From Acridotheres tristis (taxonomy: Eukaryota; Chordata; Aves; Passeriformes; Sturnidae): a DNA stretch of 64,000 nt. Every line of letters starts with the position of its first letter. The stretch's first letter is position 1. The stretch spans positions 5,458,841-5,522,840 of the forward strand of contig CM072894.1 of the NCBI GenBank assembly GCA_037013685.1, in the 5' to 3' direction. The notes beneath the pieces were generated by a model. It did no database searches. It was not told the DNA's origin and worked only from the letters and a program-made list of their open reading frames with translations. This document shows positions 27,393 through 38,802 of this stretch, one piece after another. The translations under genes were made by a program, and so were the position numbers.

Positions 27393-30361
27393 CTGGTAAA
27401 CAGTTAGTGAAACCAACAGTCATGAGGGACAAATATCAATAAGAGTATTTCAGAAAAAAAAAAAATCTATGTTCTAATGTTTACAGTCCTTGCTGTGGGA
27501 AGAAATAATTCTGAACTTCAAGGAAAAGCAAACACAGGACAAGTGGCTGGAAAAAGAGATCAAACCAGCAAAAGTATAATAGCAGTAAGGGCCAAAACAT
27601 GGAAAGTAAGTGGGAGAACAGAATTGCACCACAAAATGAGGGTCTACTTCTTCATACTTTTTTAATAAGGTAGGTAAGAAAATTTGGAGTACAGAATCAT
27701 GAGTTCCTTCTCAAAACTGAAGTACAATCTGTTCTGCACATCTGTGAATGCAGATGGTCACTGTTCTTAATAATTTAGCACAAAACCGAGCACAGTTCCT
27801 TTGAGTGAGGTAAAAACCATGGATGTAGCTTGTGTTGCTCATCCAGCTCTCCTGGGTACCCCTTTTGTTAATAGCAGCACCACAACTATTTTCACAACAA
27901 CAGATCCTACCTACATTTGCTACAGTAAACCAATTTGTTTTTGTAATAAAATATAACAAAAGAGAGGCTGAAACTGAAAAGGCTCTGTTGTTAGTAGGAA
28001 ATGACACCTGTTCCCCACATTCTTTTGCCAAGATTTTAGGTCAATTTGTTTGTGTTATGGCTTTATATAATGTGTTAGTACATGCTTTATAAAAGAAGTG
28101 GAAAATGTGCTATAGCCTATTATTATGTTTATTGTGGTTTTGATTTGTTTTTATGCCCTGCTTTTCTCACTTAAAATAATAAAGGAAGAATATCTGGGGG
28201 ATGGGGGAAACCACAGGACATGATACTATTGGTGCCTGCAGTAATCTGGGAGAAACAAGCATGGGAAGTTAGTACTTGATAACTTGTAATAAAATGCACA
28301 GAAATACAATTACAAGACATCTTGGAGGAGGAAATAGTCTTGGGCTGAATGTTAAATGAAAGACTGTATTAATACCCAGGTAGTATTTATAGCTGATGTT
28401 ACATAGCTTATTTATTGATCTTGTCCCTTTTGCCAGCATATCAAAGTTACAGAACTGCAGTATATTTTTTTCTTATGTGTTTTTTGGAAGGCAAGTGGGC
28501 CCCAAGCCCTTTAGTAGCACCAGCAAATTGCAGCATCATGCTCTTTCAGCGTTCACAGAATTTTGCATCATGTATTGTGCCTCTTCTTTCAGTACTAAGA
28601 AATGCAATTTGTTTTTTATTCCTTACCAAGTGGTGGAATAAATTTAAAAAGTGAATGATGATGATGATCACAGAATTAAGCCATAAAATGAAATTTTTCA
28701 GACAGTTTTCTTTTTTCTGCCAGTACATAACTTCTTTAGAATATGCTTGCAGAAAATTCAGGAAAACCATGAACTTGCCTTGAATTAGATGTTCTGGAGC
28801 AGTGTCACCCCAATACAGAAACTTGTCTCCTTTTTACAGTGGTTGTAGCTGGTTTTCATTGTGTGCTATTATTTGTTTTTGTTGCCATGAATTGGGAATA
28901 GCATCAAGCAGTCAAGAGGGCTCTGCTGGTGTAGAGCTGCAAAGCAGCTGGAAATCAGGATCTGTCCAGGCTGCAAGAAGCTCTTTTCTTCTTCAAATAA
29001 TCCATTTCCTTACACCCTGTGATTTTCACAACACAACAGCGTGTTCCTGTCTCTTTTTCTAAGTCTAAGGATAGTTTTTCTTATGACTTGGCACTGATGT
29101 GAACATGTATCTGTCTCTAGAAGGGGCTGGACTTTTGACTTGTCAGGCAACGTGTGATTGAACTTAGGGGTAAATACTGATTTTGGCCTGAATGGTTCCA
29201 GCAAATCTATCCCTTAACCTGCTCCCTTTGCAACTCTTGCACATTTCAGAGCCCTGCAATAATAACCAGGGGAACAGGGATCTCTGTATAGGTAATGAGT
29301 GAAATATCCCTTCACTGCCCATATGGCCTCAGATTCACCTTTATTTACCTTTGAAAACAAATCATCTGCTCTGTAAAATGCTGGTCTAGTTGCATTTCAG
29401 TGAATAGAGTCCAAAATTCCTCTGAAATGATACTGTGCCAGTGTAAGTTTTTAGTGTTTTAATTTGAATTGCTAAAATTGATATTTAAAATGAGACTTTA
29501 TTGTGATTGTATTCTAGTGCTGAAGTGGAGAAAAAAGCAACCATCAGAAATTAAAAGCTAAATATCAAATACAGCTATTGTTCAGAGTGCAACTGAAGGC
29601 TTTTTTTTTTTAAAAACAAATTAAATAAGATTAAATAATGAATTCTGATTGGTAAATGGGCAGATATTTGTGGGTATGTGTGTCTGAAATGGAACTATTT
29701 CTTGCAGGGTAAACCAGTCCGGACTGGTTGTGAACTTTGCTAAGACACACTCTGTCCTTATCTGAAATAAGTAATTTGGGGATTTTTTTGTTTATTATGG
29801 TTTGGGGTTTTTTTCTCAATTCAGCAAAAAGGGAAGTTGCTGATTTGCTTGTATGAAGATATTTTGCTTTTAGTATAATTGCTTCATGAAAGACAAAGAG
29901 CTAAATATGCACACTGCACACTTCAGATGGCCTATGTTATTTGCTAAGCAGATTGTATTATAATAAAATTAACTTAACACCTCCCAGGAAGCTCTTTGAA
30001 ATCTTCAAGAGTAGGAAGGTGGCAAGAAAAGGTTTTCCAAGAGCTTGTGTGCACAATCTCTGTCTTGGCTCTGTGTTTTGCTGGTGGCCAAGGCGTTGTT
30101 AAAGGGGATTCAGTCAGTCCAGTCCTTTGTTTGTAACCTTGACCCTTTATGCACAAGTGCATTTCTGAGCTCTATTTATCCCATTTGGCATTCACTTAGG
30201 AGTGTTCTTTGGGAATAGAAGGGAAATGTATGTTGAAGCACTCAGGAGGGTTGTAGCAAAGTTTCTTGCTGCAGAGTTATAGCACTTGGTGCAATTTTAG
30301 GATGAAAATTGGATTAATGAGGATAAAAGACAGCACAGAGTTTTTTCCTCTTAATTAATGG
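27393..30361. other. AT-rich noncoding DNA, no gene recognised
   Basis: Open frames up to about 106 codons (27711-28031 minus) without motifs. A short ATG trinucleotide run lies at 28655-28668. I looked for exons upstream of the candidate terminal exon on the minus strand and found none I could support. Confidence 0.6.
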
Positions 30362-30843
30362 AAGGAAGTGATTCTGCCCAGGTGAGACCCTACTTGCAGT
30401 GCTGCTTCCAGCTTTGGGGTCTCATCACAGGAAGGACATGGAGCAAGTCCAGGGGAGTGTGGAACAAGTGGGATTGTTCAGTCAGGAAAAGAGAAGACTT
30501 TGGGGTGACCTGAAGTGCAGCTTTCCAATACCTGAAGGGAGCCTACAAGAAAGATGGAGAGAGGCTTTTTACACCAGCATGTAGTGACAGGACACAGGGG
30601 AATGGCTGCAGGATGAAAAAGGATGGGCTTAGGTTAAATACTAGGAAAAAAAATCAGTGGGGGTAGTGGAACAGGTTTTCCACAGGAGCTGTGGCTGCCC
30701 CATCCCTGAAAGTGTCCAAAGCTGGATGAAGTTGTGAGCAGCCTGGTCTAGTGGACAGTGTCCCTGCCCATGGCAGGCAGCTGGAATGAGATGATCCTTA
30801 AAGGTCCCTCCCAGCCAAAAAACCACTCTGTGATTCTATGATT
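30362..30843 (+). mobile_element. CR1 LINE 3' portion, longest copy in window
   Basis: About 480 bp collinear with the CR1 3' region: 'gtgattctgcccaggtgaga', 'cttccagctttggggtctc', 'gaaggacatggagcaagtcc', 'gtgacctgaagtgcagc', 'gtgacaggacacaggggaa', 'ctgtggctgccccatccctg', 'gtgtccctgcccatggcagg', 'aaggtccctcccagcc' and finally CTCTGTGATTCTATGATTG. Small deletions and stops show that it is inactive. It is 5'-truncated, with the endonuclease and most of the reverse transcriptase missing. The relatively good match suggests a moderate age compared with the other copies. Confidence 0.95.
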
Positions 30844-33827
30844 GGTCGGGGGATACTGAAAGTTAGGACTAAAAGCCCCTGGAAATTGTTTCTCCAAATG
30901 AGGCTACCTCTGAGGGTGTGCTGTGACACCCAAATCCCTTTGGAACACCAGATTTGCATGTGCTCCTTTGCACTGATGTGTCAGGGAGGTACAAATGCAG
31001 GAACAAACAGCAACTCAAAGAAATAAATACATAAATTGTGCTCAGCTTCATTTAACCTCCTATGAGGTATGAACGAAAAGTATCAGCCTTATTCAGCTTG
31101 GCAAAACACGAGGGTAAATCATATAAACTGTGGGGTTTTTGCTGTGAAGCGTGAAACTTCCCCTCTTCCACTATTATTCAAATGCTATTGTCACCTCTTT
31201 TTCGTATGATCTAATGAGCTTGTAGCTTCATAAAGTAACACAGAGCTGAAACTGCTTTACTGTGCACTTTACCTGTCTGATTTCTGCATTCAATTCAGCT
31301 GAGATCTCTGGGTTAAGGAGACTTGTTTTCTCCAGCCTTACAGCTTGAAATAGGAGAAATAGAAATTTGTAGGAAATGTTGCACCAGAGTGCAGGTGCTA
31401 GAGAGAATGAAGATGATTTGGCACTATGCTAAATATCCCCAAACATGTCTCAGACAGTATATCCACATCCATAAGTGTTATGGGCCCATAGAGGTCTGGG
31501 ATGAAGGAATAAGTGATCCTGAGGATCTTACTTTGCCATTAAATCTGCTGAAGGGAAGATTATCCTGTAGCATCTGTGGCTAAGTCCTGTCAAGTGAGCA
31601 AAGTTTTGGCTCTTGGATTCTGCCTTTTTGCTCAATTCCATCTCCAAAGAATTCCCTTCACATGCTTCAAGTCATGGGAAAACAAAAACATTGTAGTGAC
31701 CTGGAGCATCTCTAAAAAATGACGAAAATCAAAGTTTTTCATTTCTTACTGTTGTGCTGCAAAGACCTGGACTCCATTATCTCCCTGTGCTTATTTCATT
31801 TATTTTCCAGAAGTCGTTGATTGGGCAGTGCAGTGGGAATGGCAGCTGCAGCAAAACACCTGCTTTGGGAAGGATATTTGGGAAGTATTTCATGGCATGG
31901 TTCAGTGTGTCACCTCTCTGTCAGAGCACAAGTGTTTGTACCAGTCTGATTGTCACTGCTCTGCTCTGGGAAAATTGAGAACAGAGGAGTCTCCTGCCAT
32001 CAAATGGAGCCTTGGAAAGCTTCAGGCAGCCTGCCATGGTTTGTGGGAACAGGCCTGGTGTTTTTGTGCAGGCTGGGAGTGGGCTTTTCTCCTTGCCTTG
32101 GCTCTCTGTGGCACGAAGAGGAGATTGCTCTGATGAGGATAAATCGTTCATGTGTTGTTTCTGGGACACTTCTAATAGAGTGTCAGAGATGATTGCAGGA
32201 GAACTTGGTGGTTTTAACATCATTACTGCACGTTTGGAGGAGACTGACATTTCGCTAAAATCAAAATTTAGGGACATGACAAAGGCACAGTTAGTAGTGA
32301 TTTTTGTATGTAAGGGGCGTTTGTTTTCTTGGTTGCTTGATTTGGTTTATAAATTAGAGTCTTGCAGGATTTTGTTTTGTTCACTCTTTTGCTTCCACCT
32401 TCACTGCTTCTAAATTATCCTTGCTTAAGTAATGGTCTCCACTCAAAATCCCTTATACATCTCACAGAAAATCGTGAATGTGTTCAAGAAGGGCACCTTA
32501 AACTTTTCATTCAATTCTCAAATCTTTACCTGACAGGATTCAGACCAGGAGGGAGGTATCAGCCCTGCCTTTGGCTTTTAATAGCTCAGTTTAACTGACA
32601 AATATAGGATGGTTTGTAGTGCTGGTCTTATTTTCACCTCATCTGATATTGATATCAGTGTGAATAATGCAGGTGTGGCCCTCCCCTGATAATGTCTTCT
32701 TTAAAGGACAATGTAACCATGAGTTAATATTCTGTGTACTGGAGAGGTGCTGTCACCTGGTACCATTATGATTCTCCTGGCTGCTGCATTGTAGACACAC
32801 AAATGAATGGAAGATGCCTGCCTTGATTGAATCTTTAATCGATTGGATGGACAGGTTGTTAATCAAGCTAGAAGAGCATTAAAAGCTCTGTGTGGGAGTA
32901 TTTCTTGCACTGTTCTCCTTTTCCTGTTTTATTGATGTTTCTTTCTTATTAATTTTTCTAAGGACAAAAGAGTAAAAAAAACAGACTAGGAGAAACAGAA
33001 TCTTCTCACTTTGATTGTTTCAGAAGTCAAGTAAAGACAAAAGGGAGGAAATTGAGACTGAAAGGTGTATTTTAAAAGAAAGCATATATAATTTCCAATT
33101 TACTTAATTTTCCAAACAAGTCTGTTACAAAGAACAGAATATGGAGAAGAACAATTTTTGTCTTTACTTTCTGAAGGAACATATGCAGAAATAAAAAGGA
33201 GATTTGGGCTCACCATATGGAAGTCTGCTTTAAAAAAATTCTTTTGTAAGTCTGTCGTAGTCCAAAGTAATAATGTAAATAATAAAGTCAACTAGATCAA
33301 GTTCATGGCAATTAAAATACACTCCATTAATCAAAAACCTTGGTAAACCTGAATATCAAGCATCTGTCTTGAATTTAGTACATAACAAGTGTTTCTTTGA
33401 AGGCATGAGTAGTGATTCCTGGAAGCCGGTGGCCTGGCATTTGGAAAATGGAATTTTCCCAGTGCTGTGTTGGTGTTTGGAGGTACATTTAGTTATTTAT
33501 GCCAGGGGAGAGACTCCTCAGAAATAACTAATTGTGAGCCATTTGATACTAAAAGAAACAAAAAAGGTAAATTAAAAATCTGCTTATAAGACTGTGTTCC
33601 CTGGGCCTTTTCCCTAGCTATAAATGGAAATGTTCCATAGCCTGGAATGACTTGCCATTCCTCTTACCTTAAGGAGCATCTCCCTGTGTCAGATCCTGAG
33701 AGCAGTCCTTCAGCAAGCCCATTGGTGGCTTCTTTCTGGTAGGAGAACTCACCTTTCACAACAGCCTTCATCCTCAGCTTGCCCATTTCTTTCCCACCAC
33801 ACTAATTTGGAGCCTTTTCCCCCAAGG

Positions 33828-33863
33828 TATATAAATATGTATATATACATATATATGTGTGTA
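33828..33863. repeat. TA/TG-rich microsatellite
   Basis: Imperfect alternating purine-pyrimidine run (TATATAAATATGTATATATACATATATATGTG-type), about 36 bp. Simple repeat. Confidence 0.8.
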
Positions 33864-36452
33864 GCTCTGTCCCCTGAATGTTTCAGCACTGTTAATCTAT
33901 CACCAGCACACTGCATGCACCACCACCTCCTTTAGAGATCAGGATGGAATTCCTGACTTCCACTTGTCCTTTTCTTTCCCAGAAGAGCCCTTGACCTGTT
34001 CTGTGGGTGGATTTTGTGGTCCACACCAGAAATGGTTTTTAAGTGCTTTGAGGTCTTCTGTGAAGGACAGGAAATGTGAAAACCCACTGATGGGGGGAGT
34101 GGAAGTCAGGCTAAACACCACCTTCCTTCCCACCAGCAGTGCATCCTGTGACCCTCTGTAGCCAAAATGTTAATGTCTAAGTGGATTTTTATTAGAAAGA
34201 GGTCTCCCAGATTCTGATTCTGATGTCAGAGGTTGCCAGCAATATCAATAAAAAGCTACTAGTGTGGCCTTTATTCCCTGCTGCAGAGATGGCATGTGAC
34301 AAAAATAAGTATGATAATTTGATAGCTTCTCCTTTTTTTTTTTATCCTGCCCAAAACATAGCTGTGTTAATCTGAAAGACAGCTGATTTTTCAAGGTGAA
34401 AAGTGCCTGGCTATAAACTGATGAGCTATTATGGAGGTCTGTGGGTTTTTTTGATGGTTCTGTATTAATAATATGCCTGCAGAACAGGCCATAAAAATTC
34501 CATTTAAGGGAATTAAAACATAGCGGGACATTTAATCAGGTCAGAATTCCTGTCAGCTGGCTGTAGTCACGGTGTTGTTCAGCCCTTCATTAACAAAGTG
34601 TGCAGGAGATGATGACAAATGGCTGTTCTGTCATTTCAGCTAGCTCTGGGATGACCTTTTTCTTTTGGGCACTTGGCTAGGGGTTGAGTGGAAATACATT
34701 GCACAATTGTGGGGACACTGTTGGTGAGCAGAGTAGTCCACCCCTCCTACTGCAAGCAGATCTATGGTAGAAAAACAGGAAATGTTTCTACTATATTCCA
34801 AAATATTTCCAAATATTTCCCAAAGCAACAAAGCTTTTTGTACCAGTGAAACGTGCATTTTGCAGCAAAACTGTATTAAAGTATATTAGGCTCTGATTGC
34901 ATCATCAGCTTCTAGAATTGTTCTTTAATAAAGATCCATTTGTTTTGCTGGGGGTGTGATGCACATGGCTGCTCTTGAGCAACCTTACCACGAAAATCAA
35001 CTTACAGTAGGAAATACTGCTGTTTAAAATGGATATTTTGAGGTACTGAGAATTTTGGTGGGTAGCAAAGGGGGTGATATTTCTACCAAGATTAGACCCC
35101 ATGTAAGATCTGTAAGATAATGTTGTGCATGAAGCCCCAGTAGACAAACTCCAAATTAATATGTCCCTTTTTACATTGAAATTAAAGTAGCTTCAAAAGT
35201 AAATGAGACTGAATGAAAATTAAGCTAGAAATTGGAATTGCAATTGCATTACATAATGCTTTTACATGTAGCAAATGCTTCTAAAAAATGAAGATTTTCT
35301 TGATACAGAGGATTCTGATTTTGAGTAGCCTCGTAGATATGTTTTTTGGCAGCTTCTTTAGAATACACAAAAAAAGTTTGTTTTTATGCTGGAAAAGCCT
35401 TGATATAGTCCTTGTCTACATTTTAAAAATAAATACCTATTGCGTTGTAGTGATAGTCTTGCTACTTATAAACACTTTAAGTGCAAAATATTCAGCTAAA
35501 TTAACAAAATGCATTTTAATTATTATTTAACCTATGCCTGAATTGATGCATACTTTGTGCATTTGTGTAATATATGTTTACAACCTCCAGAAATGTGAGA
35601 TTTCTCATGCTTTCAGTATTTTTATGAGAAAAAGTCAGATCCTTTCATTCCTTCTGCCTGCCATTCTGGTCATGCCTGGTAGAAACTTTTAAGCTGAGCA
35701 TCACTACAGGATTTAGGTTTTATTGGGTTCTACTGCTCCCCTGGCTGAGCTGGAGGGAGGCAGGCAGGGAGGTCTTTGGAAAAGCCTGAGGTGATGGAAA
35801 ACCTTCAGTGTTCTCAAGGCAAAAAGCATCTACTAGCTCCTTCCCTGAATAATTAAATAATTGCAGCAGTGCTAAAGAAACAGAGTAAAAATCTGACTTT
35901 AAAGCCTTCCCCAGCCTCTGGTTTGTGCTTATCACAGTTTTTTCTTGCATTAGAACTGTGGGCAGAGTTTTCTGCAAAACATGGAGAAGGATAATAAGGG
36001 GTTAAATGGGATATAGGCAGTGAAGTTGAGGGACAGCTTACATCGTGGGACTGTCTAAGGCTAGCTGTGACCGAGATATTTCCTATGAGATGTGCATAAT
36101 ATTCTCAGCAAAAGGCATCTTAGGGAACCCTATGGAAAATGGAACTATGTATGGCTTTGGTTTCAGCATCTTTTGTGTGACACACCCCTATAGTCTTAGT
36201 ATATAGCATAAAAGGAGAAGGAAACTCAGGAGATTATAAAAGGCTTTTTATTAGTGATACAGTTCCAGATAATTGTCTTTTTCCTCTATACAAAAAAAAA
36301 TTAAAGGTGTTTGGCAAGTGAGCACTTTGGCAAAACTTTTAGTTCTGTGTACTGGGTGTGCTAACTACGTGATATGATGCCTCACAGAGGGAAGAGTGTC
36401 TTGAGAGATTCCTTATCAAGCATCAGCAGGTGTTTCTGCAGAGCTTTATGGA

Positions 36453-36467
36453 ATATATATATATATA
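36453..36467. repeat. (AT)7 microsatellite
   Basis: About seven AT units, starting 'aatatatat' and ending 'tatatagct'. Short simple repeat. Confidence 0.75.
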
Positions 36468-37162
36468 GCTTATAAAAAATCATTCCAATAAATGGCCACT
36501 CTGAGTAGTCTGTGGGTCTTCACGATTGTAGCCTTCTGGCAGGAGGTCAGAAGTGCTGCTTTGGTGGGCAAGTACTGCTCACTCTACATTTTATTGGGTT
36601 TTTAACACACTTTACAAGCCAACCACAAACTGCCAGTAAGATTTCACTCCTATTTTCATATTTTTCAATAATGTTGGTTAATCCTTTAGCAGCTGTACAA
36701 TATAAAATCCAGGCACCGAATGAAATGCTGATCATCGATTTTCTCACCACGAATTGACTTTTGTCAGGTGGAGGTGACAAAACTGGCAGCACTTCTTTGG
36801 AAGCAGCATCCCAGCCTCTCCAAAAGCAGGCTTTGCTTCCTGCTGCTCCAATAAATAATTCCAGTTTTCCTGATTTCACTGTACATATCTTCAAAATCTG
36901 GATAGGGACTTCTGTGTCATTGCTGCCCCTCCACGATGGCAAATGTTCATACCAGTTCTAATTATTTATGAGGATGTTTACCTCAGTCAAAGAGGCTCTT
37001 GATAAAAGAAAGTCTGTCTTAAAAAACTTCAGGTATGGCAGCAGCCTGGTGGCATCTTGCATGGGTGGCAGCATGCCAGTTAATGGTGCTAATGAATGGA
37101 TTTCTTGATTATTTTTTAAATTAATAACAGCAATGAGAAAAATCCGTTTTTCATTTAAATGC

Positions 37163-37262
37163 AAAAGAAAAAAAAAAAAACCAAAACCAAACCAACCAAA
37201 CAAAAAGGATAAAACCCCACCAAACTACAAAACCCCCTCAAACAACACCCTCCTCCCCCCCT
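37163..37262. repeat. A/C-rich low-complexity tract
   Basis: About 100 bp composed almost wholly of A and C on the plus strand: a 13-A run, then CCAAAACC-type units, then increasingly C-rich sequence ending in seven C. The minus strand is therefore G/T-rich with G runs of six, three, five and four. The spacing between runs is long, so any quadruplex would be weak. Confidence 0.8.
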
Positions 37263-38726
37263 AAAGCTTAAAGAATAAGATTGTGGATTACTCAAAATGC
37301 TCCCAAACCACCACATTATCTGCTGACGGCTGAATAATGGTGGTGAAACTGGTGACAAGTCTGTTTCAAGAAAAGAGAGAGAAAAAGACAGCTGTCATTT
37401 AACATGATGTTCTCAGTCTTTTGTAGAAACAATTATAAGATGCAAATTTTTATTCACTTCTTCAGCCTGATTTCTACTGATGCAAACATGTGCATTTAAT
37501 AGCATTCTATAGTTTCTATAAATCCATTTACTTGTGACTGCTTTGGTTGTTTAACCCTCGAGTCCAAAATGTTTTCACTTTTTTCATTATCTTTTTATTA
37601 TTTATAATTTTTCAAAATATTTCAAATTCCTTGTGCTTAGGCTTAATGTTTTGTTTTCAAGTAAAACACCTGAGGAGCTAAATTCACTTTCAGATTATTT
37701 GGGGACAGCCTTTATTCCCTGAGTGTATTTGCAAGGCACAGAGCAGGGTCCTACCCTTCATGTTCATGACTTTTAATGTATATTTACACTATTTTGACTG
37801 TGTCATAAAATATACAGCCTGAACAAACACTGCAGCACCCTCTGTTATATTCTGAACTTTTGGAATTCAAATGTGACTTGAACTGTGATGTGCTTTCTAC
37901 GTGAGCTGTGCATCTCTGCTTTTAGCACAGCCATCCTCTGGAATGGGTGAGGGCACAGGGACCACGCTCTCCTCTCTCTAGGAGGTGGAATAGGGAGATT
38001 TTTGTGTCCCCCCAAATGCTTTCTGCTCAGCAGTAAAATCCCGATGTAGGAAAGGTGCAGGGGAGAAGAACTGGGTGAAAAAAGCATCTCTGAGAGGCAG
38101 GAATTTCACCTGCAAAATGCAGATGTTCTCAGTTTTTATATCTGTGGGACTACCTGGAAGGAAGGACCAGTCCTGAAGAGCCTGGGGTTTCTTTCAGCAC
38201 GTTCAGGATTTGCACCCTGAATCAAATTTCCCTGTGGTGTCAAAATTTCAGCTGCAGGAATTTAAGCCCTTCTTGGTGAATGGAATGGGCTCCGTGTAAA
38301 TGCTCTGATAGGATGGTACAAATCCATTTGCTTCACGTGGAACACAAATATCTATCTTTAGAAAGTAATGAATAGATATTCATGAAATAGAAAACTCCTA
38401 ATGAAAACCTACAGCTTCCCATACAGCAAATTGCCATGAAAAGAATTAGACGTTCGTTGATTTCAGTGATATTTCCTATTTTCAGCTCCATGAATTGCTA
38501 GGCAATAGAAAAACATACTGTACTCTGGATTCTTATAAGTCATTGCAATCTGGTACTTGGAGCCATTGTATGAGCCAAATAACATCTGTTACTCGGAAAG
38601 ATATTACAATGTTTTTATAATCCCAAGTATTTATGAGATGAAGGAGATGATGTGGCAAAGCCAGTCAGCTCCAAGGTGAACCTTGCATGACTCTTGGGAT
38701 TCTTTCTCCTATCGTTTATGTTATAC

Positions 38727-38727
<1 letters not shown>
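37263..38727. other. AT-rich noncoding DNA, no gene recognised
   Basis: Only short open frames (up to about 80 codons) and no motif, RNA gene or recognisable transposable element. It lies between the A/C-rich tract and the ATT array. Confidence 0.65.

Positions 38728-38800
<73 letters not shown>
38728..38800. repeat. (ATT)24 microsatellite
   Basis: Twenty-four perfect ATT units plus one A, without a single interruption. The purity and length suggest a young and probably length-polymorphic locus. Poly-isoleucine, poly-leucine and poly-tyrosine frames across it are artefacts of the repeat. Confidence 0.97.

Positions 38801-38802
<2 letters not shown>

Larger units (their letters stand above)
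30844..37162. other. Noncoding DNA, no gene recognised
   Basis: Open frames reach 131-133 codons (32012-32413 plus, 36547-36942 minus) with no recognisable motifs. TA-rich microsatellites lie at 33828-33863 and 36453-36467, and a 16-base inverted repeat (CTGATAT/ATATCAG) at 32643-32658. The parts at about 34480-34640 and 36560-36950 lack homopolymers and look like ordinary single-copy sequence that could hold conserved noncoding elements; this cannot be judged without alignment. Confidence 0.6.

Noticed and set aside
28655..28700. ATCACAGAATTAAG as a minus-strand CR1 terminus
   Set aside because: The following sequence does not continue into CR1 (no GGTTGGAAAAG-type block); the match is about ten bases.
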